From: Candidatus Borkfalkia faecavium
GTDB lineage: Bacteria > Bacillota > Clostridia > Christensenellales > Borkfalkiaceae
Assembly: GCA_019114755.1 (NCBI GenBank)
Contig: DXEW01000020.1
Span: 1 to 64,000, forward strand
DNA: 64,000 nucleotides
Direction: 5' to 3'
Both the position numbers and the translations under genes were made by a program. This document shows positions 19,979 through 28,898 of this stretch, piece after piece. Each line of letters opens with the position of its first letter. The stretch's first letter is position 1. The notes beneath the pieces were generated by a model that was not told where the DNA came from, ran no database searches, and was given only the letters and a program-made list of their open reading frames with translations.

Positions 19979-20674
19979 CTATTTCCAGTACAGCGTCTTT
20001 TGCGACGGGTCTGTTCTGTCTATCAGCAGGCACACCCTCTCTTTTGCCGCGCATACCGCGCCCACGGCGGGGCTTTGCAGGCACTCTTGCAGAGAAAGCG
20101 CCGAAAGGTCCAGGCAGTTCGCCCGCGCATCGGCAGCGAGGGGCAAAATGCGCGCGTCTTGGGGGAAGTTCGCGGGTGCGTGCAGCTCGTACAGGCCGTG
20201 TTCCGCCTCCGCGGGCGCGCGTTCGCAAAAGTGCAGCTCCGCCAGCAGCGAGCCGAGGCCGCCGTCTTCGGCGGCGCTTTGTACAATATTCATGCTCAGT
20301 TGCGTCGGTTTGCTGCACCAGGCGACCCATTCGCTGCGGTCAACGTATATCGCTTCGGCAAAGACCACTTTTTGAAACAGCGCCTGCAGCGCCTCGGCGG
20401 CAGCCGTATCGCCCGCGTCGACGGTTATAATGCTCGTGTATTGTACCTCTGTCTGTTCTGCGCGCTTTTTATGGGCGCAGAGCGAAAACAGCGCCGAAAG
20501 TATGCTTGGCCGCTGGGCGAGCGCCCTCGCCTGCGGCTTTATCGCCTGCTGCTGCGCGGGGGTGAGGTCATATCCTATCCGCCGCCGCAAGGCGGGCAGT
20601 TCGCGCCATTCCCGCGGCTGCTCGAACAGGGCGTTCAGGTAAGCGGCTGCGTCTTGGATCTTGATCGCTTGCAT
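19979..20674 (-). CDS. Hypothetical protein (231 aa)
   Basis: Long ORF; start at MQAIKIQDAAAYL. Confidence 0.6.
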   Translation of the reverse strand: MQAIKIQDAAAYLNALFEQPREWRELPALRRRIGYDLTPAQQQAIKPQARALAQRPSILSALFSLCAHKKRAEQTEVQYTSIITVDAGDTAAAEALQALFQKVVFAEAIYVDRSEWVAWCSKPTQLSMNIVQSAAEDGGLGSLLAELHFCERAPAEAEHGLYELHAPANFPQDARILPLAADARANCLDLSALSLQECLQSPAVGAVCAAKERVCLLIDRTDPSQKTLYWK

Positions 20675-20806
20675 ATTTCCATTTTTCTCTATTATGTTTC
20701 TGAATATAGTATAACGCCATTCGCCATAAAAGTCAATCACTTTATAAAAATGAAAGATGAAATTTCACCCGGCAGGGGAGGGGCGTTTGAAAGGCTCCGA
20801 TCATTG

Positions 20807-20967
20807 GCGTACAGGTGCGGGCGAGCAGGTACGGGTGAGCAGACGCAGGCGATACAGGTGCGGGCGTATAGGTGCGGGCGTACAGGTGCGGGCGTACAGA
20901 TATGGGCGGTACAGGTGCGGGCGGTACAGGTGCGGGCGGTACAGATGTGGGCGTGCAGGTGCGCGTA
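20807..20967. repeat. Minisatellite: about 11 copies of a 14/15-bp unit gcg(g)tacaggtgcgg
   Basis: Direct reading of repeated units. Confidence 0.9.
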
Positions 20968-21030
20968 ATAAAAAAACGAGGGCAGATCTTCTTGCCCTCG
21001 CCGTTTGATGATGAAATATTTGTGGCAAAT

Positions 21031-22134
21031 TCAGCGCAAGCCCTCTTTTTCGCACAGGGCAAAGGCGCTGGCGATGACCTTGTCCATGTCGTAATACTTA
21101 TATTCGCCCAGTCTGCCGCCGAAGATGACGTCCGGCCGCTCCGCCTTTAAGGCGTTGTAGCGCTCGTTGAGGGCGGTGTTCTTTTCGTCGTTGACGGGGT
21201 AATACGCCTCCATGCCCTCGGCGTACTCGGCGGGGTATTCGCGCGAGATGATGGTCTTGGGCTGCTTGCCGAAGTTGAAGTGCTTGTGCTCGATGATGCG
21301 CGTGTAGGGCACCTCGTATTCTGTGTAGTTGATGACGGCGTTGCCCTGGTAGTCGGGCATGTCCAAAACTTCCGTCTCAAAGCGCACGGTGCGGTAGTCG
21401 AGCTTGCCGAGCTTGTAGCCGAAGAATTCGTCGGCGCGGCCGGTGTACACCGTCTTGCCGAAGGTGTCTTTGGTATCTTTGATGAAGTCGGCGTAGTCGG
21501 TATTCAGAACGATCTTCGCCCCCGCGAACATCTTTTCCGCCATCTTGGTGTAGCCCTCGGTGGGGATGCCCTGGTACTTGTCGTTGAAGTAGTTGTCGTC
21601 GTAGGTAAAGCGCAAGGGGAGCCTGCGGATGATGAAGGCGGGCAGGTCTTTGCAGCTGCGCCCCCACTGTTTTTCGGTATAGCCCTTGACGAGCGTCTCG
21701 TACACGTCGCGCCCGACCAGGCTGATGGCCTGCTCCTCGAGGTTTTGCGGCTGTTTGCCGCCAAGCTCGGCGCGCTGCCGTTCGATGATCGCCTGCGCCT
21801 CTTCGGCAGTCTTCACGCCCCACAGCTTTTCAAAGGTATACATATTGAAGGGCATGCTGTAGATGGTGCCCTTGTAGTTTGCCTTGACGCGGTTGATAAA
21901 CCCGTTGAACCCGGCAAAGCGGTTGACGTATTCCCACACCGCCTCGTCGGATGTGTGGAAGATGTGCGCGCCGTACACGTGCACGTCGATGCCCTCCACC
22001 TGCTCCGTGTAGATGTTGCCGGCGATGTGGCTCCGCCGCTCGACGACCAGGCAGCTCTTGCCCGCGCGCAGCGCATGTTCGCAGAACACGGCGTTGAACA
22101 GCCCCGCGCCCACCAGCAGATAGTCATAGTGCAT
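21031..22134 (-). CDS. glf: UDP-galactopyranose mutase
   Basis: YDYLLVGAGLFNAVFCEHALRAGKSCLVVERRSHIAGNIYTEQVEGIDVHVYGAHIFHT. Confidence 0.95.
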   Translation of the reverse strand: MHYDYLLVGAGLFNAVFCEHALRAGKSCLVVERRSHIAGNIYTEQVEGIDVHVYGAHIFHTSDEAVWEYVNRFAGFNGFINRVKANYKGTIYSMPFNMYTFEKLWGVKTAEEAQAIIERQRAELGGKQPQNLEEQAISLVGRDVYETLVKGYTEKQWGRSCKDLPAFIIRRLPLRFTYDDNYFNDKYQGIPTEGYTKMAEKMFAGAKIVLNTDYADFIKDTKDTFGKTVYTGRADEFFGYKLGKLDYRTVRFETEVLDMPDYQGNAVINYTEYEVPYTRIIEHKHFNFGKQPKTIISREYPAEYAEGMEAYYPVNDEKNTALNERYNALKAERPDVIFGGRLGEYKYYDMDKVIASAFALCEKEGLR

Positions 22135-22187
22135 ATGTTTTTCCTCCGAAGGTTTTGTTTTTTATGTTTTGGAAGCCGCCGCTCCGT

Positions 22188-23252
22188 TTATTTTTTCGAA
22201 GCCGCCGCGGAGATCTCTTGCGGCGCCTGGATAAAGGAGAGCTGCGCGTGCGAAGGGTCGGTCATGTAGGCGCTGTAACAGTCGAACACGTCCGAAGCCT
22301 TTCCGTCCATCACCACTCTGCCCCGCTCGATCCAGATGGCGCGGTCGCACAGCTTGCGCACGATGCCCCCGTGCGAGACGATGAGGAAGGTCAGCCCCTT
22401 TTTGCGCAGTTCCGTCAGGCGCGCCGTGCACTTTTTGGAAAAGGCGGCGTCGCCGACGGAGAGGATCTCGTCGATGAGCATGATCTCCGATTCCATGTTG
22501 ATGGCGATGGAAAAGCCGAGGCGCGCCATCATACCAGAAGAATACGTCTTTACGGGCGAGTAGATAAAGTCGCCCAGTTCGGCAAAGTCGAGTATGTCCG
22601 GAAGTTTTGCCTCGATCTCTTCTTTGGTGTAGCCCATGATGGCGGCGTTGAGGAAGATGTTCTCCATCCCCGTGGCGTTGCCGTCGAACCCCGCGCCCAG
22701 CCGCAGCAGGGGAGAGATGCGCCCGTCAAAGCGCGCATAGCCCTCCGTCGGCTCCATGATGCCGGAAACGATCTTCAAAAGGGTGCTCTTGCCCACGCCG
22801 TTGCGGCCGATGAGCGCCACCGCCTCCCCCTTGTGCACCTGAAAGCTGATATCTTTGAGGCAGACGAACTTTTCGCGCTTCAAATCTCCCTTCAGCGCCC
22901 GCACCACCCACTCTTTGAGGGAGTTGACGCCCACCTCGTATTTGGTGAACTTCATGGTAACGTGCGAGGCTTCCAACACCACACCCTCGGGCATGGGCGG
23001 CTTTTCTTTCGCCGCCCTGCGGGCGGCGGCGGAATCGCGCAGCTTGCGCAGCGGTTTTTTGAGGCATTCGGGAAGGATGCGGGAAGCAAAGCGCATGACG
23101 GGGCCGCGGCTTTGCGCCTGCGCCGCCTGCCGAACATCCTGCGGGGCGGCCTGCGCGGGCGCTCCCTGCGGGGCGGTTTCTATTTTCTTCGCATCCATAC
23201 CGCCTGCGGCGGCCGCTCTCTGTGCGGGGATGCCGTTTGTCTTTTGTTCCAT
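22188..23252 (-). CDS. Polysaccharide/teichoic acid export ABC ATPase (TagH/Wzt-like)
   Basis: ALIGRNGVGKSTLLKIVSGI, YSSGMMARLGFSIA, LIDEILSVGD. Confidence 0.9.
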   Translation of the reverse strand: MEQKTNGIPAQRAAAAGGMDAKKIETAPQGAPAQAAPQDVRQAAQAQSRGPVMRFASRILPECLKKPLRKLRDSAAARRAAKEKPPMPEGVVLEASHVTMKFTKYEVGVNSLKEWVVRALKGDLKREKFVCLKDISFQVHKGEAVALIGRNGVGKSTLLKIVSGIMEPTEGYARFDGRISPLLRLGAGFDGNATGMENIFLNAAIMGYTKEEIEAKLPDILDFAELGDFIYSPVKTYSSGMMARLGFSIAINMESEIMLIDEILSVGDAAFSKKCTARLTELRKKGLTFLIVSHGGIVRKLCDRAIWIERGRVVMDGKASDVFDCYSAYMTDPSHAQLSFIQAPQEISAAASKK

Positions 23253-23261
23253 GGCGGCCTC

Positions 23262-24068
23262 CTATAAGTTCGCGGCGATGCGGTTGCGCACGGCGTATAA
23301 AAAGGCGTAGCCCAGCAAAAAGGCGCCCACGCCGAAGGCGTAGCAGATCAAAAGCTCGCGCGCCCCCGGCACCGCGCCCGAAAGCGCGTCTCGGAAGTAG
23401 CTGACGTAGTGGTACATCGGGTTGTAGGCGATGATCTTTCCCACCCGCTCGTCCAGCCTGTCAACGGTGTAAAAGAGGGGCGTCAGGTACGTCCATAGCG
23501 TCAGCAGCACGCCGTACAGGTGCATGAGGTCGCGGAAAAACACATACAGCGCCCCCAAAAAGTACGAAAGCCCCAGCGAAAACAAGGTCAGCGCCGGCAG
23601 CAGCACGATCACAAGCAGTATCTGCCAGTGAAAGGTGAACTGCCCCGTACAGGCGAGGATGATCGCCACCAGCAGCAGGGCGATGAACGAAAACCCGAAG
23701 GTCACCAGCGCCGAAAGCACGTTGGCGGTGGGGAACAGGGTGATGGAGACGCGCGTCTTCTGCAGCATGTCTCGCTGGCCGACCAGGCAGGTCAGCGACG
23801 AGCTGGTAGAGCCGCGCATGACGGCGAAGATGATGTTGCCCGAAAGCAGGTACAGCGGGTAGGGCAGGTTGCTGACCATATCCCTGCCGAAGATGTTCGA
23901 GAACACGAACCACATCACCAGCATGTTCAAAAGGGGGTTGAGCACCGTCCACAGAACGCCGATAAAGGAGCGGTAGTATTGGTTTTTGATGTTCCTGCGC
24001 ACCAAAAGCCCCAGCAGAAAGCTCTGCTGGCGCACTTTGCGCAGGGTGGGGTGTTGTATTCGTTCCAT
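23262..24068 (-). CDS. Polysaccharide export ABC permease (TagG/Wzm-like)
   Basis: RRNIKNQYYRSFIGVLWTVLNPLLNMLVMWFVFSNIFGRD; start set at MERIQHP. Confidence 0.88.
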   Translation of the reverse strand: MERIQHPTLRKVRQQSFLLGLLVRRNIKNQYYRSFIGVLWTVLNPLLNMLVMWFVFSNIFGRDMVSNLPYPLYLLSGNIIFAVMRGSTSSSLTCLVGQRDMLQKTRVSITLFPTANVLSALVTFGFSFIALLLVAIILACTGQFTFHWQILLVIVLLPALTLFSLGLSYFLGALYVFFRDLMHLYGVLLTLWTYLTPLFYTVDRLDERVGKIIAYNPMYHYVSYFRDALSGAVPGARELLICYAFGVGAFLLGYAFLYAVRNRIAANL

Positions 24069-24186
24069 ATATTTTTTTCTCCGTATGCGGCCGCCCTTCT
24101 TCCGTGTGCCCTGCGGGCGCCTCTCCGGCGGCTGCGGGCACGGTATGCCTTGCGGGCGTTTGCGGATCGCCAAACCCTTTGCGGGT

Positions 24187-25512
24187 TCAGCGGAGCGCCT
24201 CTGCGAGGGCGGCGGCGTAAAAGTCAGTCAGGCGCGCGGCCTCCGTGCGGATATCGAAATGCGCGGCGGCAAGTTTGGCGGCGTTGTCCGCCTTGGGCGG
24301 AAGGCCGCCCGCCATCGCCTGCGCCCAAATTTCGGTGTCGAGGGGAAGGAATTTTGCCCCGCCGCAGATGTCCGCCTCGCGCGTCACCTTGTCCGAAAAC
24401 AGGCAGGCGATCCCCGCCGCCTGCGCTTCCGCCGCCACCACGGGCATCCCCTCGTACAGGGAGGGGAGTACCAGCGCGTCGGCGGCAGCATACCACGGGG
24501 CGGGGTCCTGCGGGGGCAAAAACAATACGCTCTTTTCGATGCCGCGCATCTTTGCATGGGCGCGCAGCGCCTCTTTCTGCGGGCCGTCGCCGAGGAGGGC
24601 GAGCGCCATGGGGCGCAGGGGCAGCGCCGCCGCAAAGGCGTCTAACAAAAAGAACAGATTCTTTTGGGGAACGAAGCGCCCTGCGAACAGCAGCAGCCGT
24701 ATGTTTTGCGGCAGTGCGGGGGGCAAACCTTGCGCGGGGGCTGCGGAGGCAGAGCCCTGCGGCAGCGCTGCGGGGGAAAAGTCCTGCGGAAGAATTGCGG
24801 GGGCCGCGCAGGCAAAGCGCGAAAGGTCTACGGCGTTGGGTAAAATAAACGCCTCGTCCGCCTTTTTTCGGTACAGACTCTCTGCCGCCAGCTTCCCGCA
24901 GGCCATGCGGTGGGTGGCGAAGATCGCCGCAAAGGGGCGCAGCGCTGCCTTGGCGAAACAGTGGTCAGACTGCCTGTCGAAGCTGCTGTGCGCGTGGCAG
25001 ATGCGCACGGGCACGCCCGCGGCCTTGGCCGCCGGCAGCACGAGGGCGGAAAGCGTCGTCATATGCGCATGCACCGCCGCATACCCGCCGTCGCGGAAGG
25101 CGCGCCGCAAAGCGCGCATGGCGGCGAGCGGGTGCCTGTCGATGCGGGGGAAGGAAAATACCTTCGCTTCCGGGTCGATGGCGCGCACCTCTTCGGCAAA
25201 ATCGCCGGGAATGCGCCCTGCGGCCGTTTCGGCGCCGCCGCTTCCTTGCAAACAGCCGCCTTTGCCCGCGTTTCCGTTTGCGCCGCCGTTTTGCGGGCTT
25301 TTTCCGTCCGCCGGTGCGCCGCTTCCTTCACAAATAAGATCGGCGCCGCCGCTTCCTTCATACACAAAAAAATCAAAGCAGAACCGCTCTTTGGGGGCGA
25401 AGCGCATGTAGTTTAAGATGCACGAGCGCACGCCGCCCAGCGACGCATCCCCCAGCACCTGCGCGATCTTCTCCCTGCCGCTTTCCGTGCGGCGCAAAAC
25501 AAAGCGCCCCAT
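24187..25512 (-). CDS. Family-4-type glycosyltransferase
   Basis: LLLFAGRFVPQKNLFFLLDAF, LALLGDGPQKEAL, ALVLPSLYEGMPVVAAEAQAAGI. Confidence 0.9.
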   Translation of the reverse strand: MGRFVLRRTESGREKIAQVLGDASLGGVRSCILNYMRFAPKERFCFDFFVYEGSGGADLICEGSGAPADGKSPQNGGANGNAGKGGCLQGSGGAETAAGRIPGDFAEEVRAIDPEAKVFSFPRIDRHPLAAMRALRRAFRDGGYAAVHAHMTTLSALVLPAAKAAGVPVRICHAHSSFDRQSDHCFAKAALRPFAAIFATHRMACGKLAAESLYRKKADEAFILPNAVDLSRFACAAPAILPQDFSPAALPQGSASAAPAQGLPPALPQNIRLLLFAGRFVPQKNLFFLLDAFAAALPLRPMALALLGDGPQKEALRAHAKMRGIEKSVLFLPPQDPAPWYAAADALVLPSLYEGMPVVAAEAQAAGIACLFSDKVTREADICGGAKFLPLDTEIWAQAMAGGLPPKADNAAKLAAAHFDIRTEAARLTDFYAAALAEALR

Positions 25513-26201
25513 CAGCGGTCGGTAGAGGGGCGCAGCTGTGCCCGCGTTTCCGGGCGCACGGTATACGAGCGCGTCACTTCCAGCTTCAGGGCGCGCATCT
25601 CTTCCTGTGTGGGGCGGCGCAGATAGCGCTTTTCGCCCTTGAAGACGACGCCCACGGTGCGGAACAAGATCTTTATATCCATCCGCGGCGAAAAGTGCAT
25701 GGCGTAATAGGCGTCATAATACTTGCGCTCGAAGATGTGCAGATTTCCGTTGCCGTAGATCTGCCCCAGGCCGGTAAGCCCCGGGCGCACTTCGAACTTG
25801 ACCATCTCCCAGTCTTCGTAGTCGCGGTCGAAGTCGGGCAGCAGGGGGCGGGGGCCGATGAAGCACATGTCCCCTTTGAGGATGTTCACAAGCTGCGGCA
25901 GCTCGTCTAACTTGTACTTGCGGAGAAACCTGCCCACTTTGGTCAGGTTTTTGTCGTCGTCTTCGATCACCCGCTTGTGCTTGTCGTAGGGGACGCAGTC
26001 GCTCTTCATCGAGCGGAATTTGTAACAGGTGAACTTTTTCCCGCCCAGCCCCGTGCGGCGCTGGCGGACGAGCACCTTGCCGCCGTCTTCGGCGTTGATG
26101 CACACGGCGATGACCGCCATCAGCGGCCACAGCACCAGCAGTGCCAAAAGCGCCAGCACAAAGTCGAGGCAGTATTTTATTCTCAGGTAAACAGTCTGCA
26201 T
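25512..26201 (-). CDS. Undecaprenyl-phosphate sugar phosphotransferase
   Basis: KFRSMKSD, KYKLDELPQLVNILKGDMCFIGPRPLLP, VRPGLTGLGQIYG. Confidence 0.93.
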   Translation of the reverse strand: MQTVYLRIKYCLDFVLALLALLVLWPLMAVIAVCINAEDGGKVLVRQRRTGLGGKKFTCYKFRSMKSDCVPYDKHKRVIEDDDKNLTKVGRFLRKYKLDELPQLVNILKGDMCFIGPRPLLPDFDRDYEDWEMVKFEVRPGLTGLGQIYGNGNLHIFERKYYDAYYAMHFSPRMDIKILFRTVGVVFKGEKRYLRRPTQEEMRALKLEVTRSYTVRPETRAQLRPSTDR

Positions 26202-26281
26202 TTTCTTCCGCTTCAGGCGCGGGCGGCGCCGCGCTGCTTTCTCTCCCATCGTATTTCCGCTGTATTATGATAGTTACAAAA

Positions 26282-26310
26282 ATTATAGCATATGCGGCGC
26301 GATTAGGCAA
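26282..26310 (-). promoter_or_regulatory. Promoter of polysaccharide cluster
   Basis: Minus strand TTGCCT-N17-TATAAT. Confidence 0.65.
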
Positions 26311-26419
26311 GCAAACGGGCAAGAAACCCGCATATTTTTGGCGGGGTTGCCCTCTTTTCATATTTTTTTTGAACGATACACAAATTCGCCCGCTTTTTGC
26401 GCTTTTTTGTCGAAAGCAC

Positions 26420-26448
26420 TTGAAATTTGCCGCTTCTTCTCTTATAAT
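26420..26448 (+). promoter_or_regulatory. Promoter of RR-2/HK-2
   Basis: TTGAAA-N17-TATAAT. Confidence 0.7.
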
Positions 26449-26539
26449 AGATTCAGAAATTTTGCAAGGGGCAAGCCCCTTCTCATTGCCGCAGGCAATG
26501 AGAAGCCCGCTTCCTTGCGCCGTATATAGGAGGGAGTGG

Positions 26540-27253
26540 ATGGAAGAGACGTTCAATATCGATATCGTGGAAGACGACGAGGGGAGCGTGCGCGCCCTCA
26601 CGTCTATGCTGGCGCGCTACGGCAAAGAGGCGGGGGTGCAGTTTACCGTCCGCACCTTTGCCGACGGGTTTGCCTTCATCTGCGACTACGACGGCAGCGC
26701 CGACGTGGTGTTCATGGATATCGAAATGCCCAACCTCAACGGGCTGGACGCCGCCAAAAAGCTGCGCCGCGTAGACGGCAGCGCCGTGCTGGTGTTCATC
26801 ACCAACCTCGCCCAGTACGCCATCAACGGCTACGAGGTAGACGCCACCGACTTTATCGTCAAGCCCCTGGCGTGGCCGAGCTTTTCGCTCAAGCTCAAAA
26901 AGATCCTCCACACCTGCGCCCGCAGGCGGGCGGCGAGCGTGCGGTTAGACACGCAGGAAGGCCAGGTCGTTCTCGAGCGGGGCGAGATCTATTACGCCGA
27001 AAGCGACAAGCACTACGTCACCTTCCACACGGCGCGGGGGAATTTCCGCGTGCGCATGTCGATGGCGGAGGCGGAAGCGTCGTTCAAAGACTATAACTTC
27101 GCCCGCTGTTCCACTTCCTTCCTCGTCAACCTCGCCCGCGTCACCCGCATCCGCCGTGACAGCGTCAGCGTCGGCGGGGAAGAACTGCCCCTCAGCCGCA
27201 CCAAAAAACAGAGCTTTTTAGACGCGCTCACTCTGTTCACGGGAGGCAATTGA
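26540..27253 (+). CDS. RR-2: LytTR-family response regulator
   Basis: IDIVEDDEGS, VFMDIEMPNLNG, FITNLAQYAINGYEVDATDFIVKP; RBS aggaggga. Confidence 0.9.
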   Translation: MEETFNIDIVEDDEGSVRALTSMLARYGKEAGVQFTVRTFADGFAFICDYDGSADVVFMDIEMPNLNGLDAAKKLRRVDGSAVLVFITNLAQYAINGYEVDATDFIVKPLAWPSFSLKLKKILHTCARRRAASVRLDTQEGQVVLERGEIYYAESDKHYVTFHTARGNFRVRMSMAEAEASFKDYNFARCSTSFLVNLARVTRIRRDSVSVGGEELPLSRTKKQSFLDALTLFTGGN

Positions 27254-27254
27254 A

Positions 27255-28543
27255 ATGGACGCCTTTGTCGATTGGTATTTGCACAACATCAGCATGGGCG
27301 GCCCTGCGCGGGTGGTGTTCGCTACCGAGATCTTCATCGCCGAGCTCCTGTTCATGCTCCCGTACAAGCGCCGCCGCGGCTTTGCCTGGCGGGCGCCTCT
27401 GTCGGCGGCCTTGTACATCGCCGTCGCCTTCTTCTTCCCCGAACAGTGGCTGCATTTGGGGTCGTACATCACCATTCCCGTGTTCGCGCTGTCCATCCTC
27501 CTGCATAAATTCTGCTCGGGGTATTCCTTCAAAAAAGTCGCCTTCAACTGCATCGGCGCCTACGCATTGCAGAATATCTCCGTCAACGTCGCCATCGTGG
27601 TGCGCGCACTGCTCCCCTGGGCGGCGGAGTACCGCATCCTGACCGACTTTCTCTGGCCGCCGTCCTCTTCCCCCTCGGCTGGCTGTGTTTTGCCCGCCGC
27701 AGCGGCAAGGATGAAGACATCAACATCAACCGCGTGTGGATGATGCTGCTCACCGTGGGCGTGGTGCTGCTGGTGGATATCCTGGTCAAGATCGCCAATT
27801 ATTTCCCCGGCGACAGCGCCGACGGCGTCATGCTGCGCGTCAGCATGACCTTTTCCGACATCCTCGCCCTCCTCTTGCAGTACAGCTCTTTCCGCGCGGG
27901 AAAACTCGAAAAGGAAAAGCTGCGCACCGAAGCGCTCTTGCAGGCGGAGCAGGAGCAGTACCGCCTCTCGCGCGAGACCATCGAGCTGGTCAACATGAAG
28001 TGCCACGACTTAAAGCACCGCCTCGCCCAGATCCGCGCCGAAGGCGGCGGCGTCGAACAGCTCAAAGACGTGGAAGAGGCCGTCCTCTTCTATGAAAACG
28101 TCGCCAAGACGGGCAACGACGCCTTAGACAGCGTCCTCACCCAAAAGTCGCTCTCCTGCGAAAAGCACGGCATCGCCTTCACCTATATGGCAGACGGCGC
28201 CGGGCTGGAAGCGATGCAGCCTTCCGACGTGTGGTCGCTTCTCGGCAACGCCCTGGATAACGCCATCGAAAGCTGCGCGCAGGAAGGGGACCCGCAAAAG
28301 CGCATCGTGTTTTTGAATATCGGCGCCAAAGACGGGCTTTTGCGCATGCGGGTGGAAAACTACTGCTCCCGCCCCGTCCGCTTTGAAGAGGGGCTGCCCG
28401 TCACCACCAAGGCAGACAGGCAGAACCACGGCATCGGCGTGCGCAGCATCCGCTACATCGCCCAAAAGTACGGCGGCAACGCCGTGTTCTCGGCGGAAGA
28501 CGGCTTCTTCCGCCTCAGCGTGCTCATACCGCTGGCATCGTAA
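27255..28543 (+). pseudogene. HK-2: GHKL sensor kinase interrupted by a frameshift near 27640-27660
   Basis: ORFs 27255-27743 and 27734-28543; frame 2 reads LAAVLFPLGWLCFARRSGKDEDININRVWMML continuously from about 27650; NMKCHDLKH and LLGNALDNAI intact. Confidence 0.75.
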
Positions 28544-28601
28544 TACATTTGCGCTCATTTTTCACGGGGCGGAGGCGTTTGCTTCCGCCCTGTTTGTATA
28601 T

Positions 28602-28661
28602 CGTGCCGATTTTGTGCGGAATTTGCCAAAAATGTGAAAAATTCAAAATTTGTGCTATGAT
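28602..28661 (+). promoter_or_regulatory. Direct repeats (20-bp period) and -10 TATGAT upstream of GH3-2
   Basis: tgccgattttgtg at 28604, tgccaaaaatgtg at 28624; tatgat at 28656. Confidence 0.55.
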
Positions 28662-28898
28662 AGTCGCGGTGACGGGGAAAACGGCCGCCGCAGCGGAGGA
28701 AAAAAACCGCCGCAGCGGAAGGCAAACGGGCGTTTTTTCCCTTCCGGCAGGCGCCGCCCCGCTCCTTTCCCGGAACATCCGTTCGATTTGATATTTTTTG
28801 CGCATTTTCAAGTGATTTGGAAGCATCTACAGCATGCAGTACGAAGAAACGGAAAGCGCGTAAAAATTAACAAATAAAAAATTTTCATGGAGGACTGT

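Noticed and set aside
20807-20967. CRISPR array
   Set aside because: Units of 14-15 bp directly adjacent, no unique spacers
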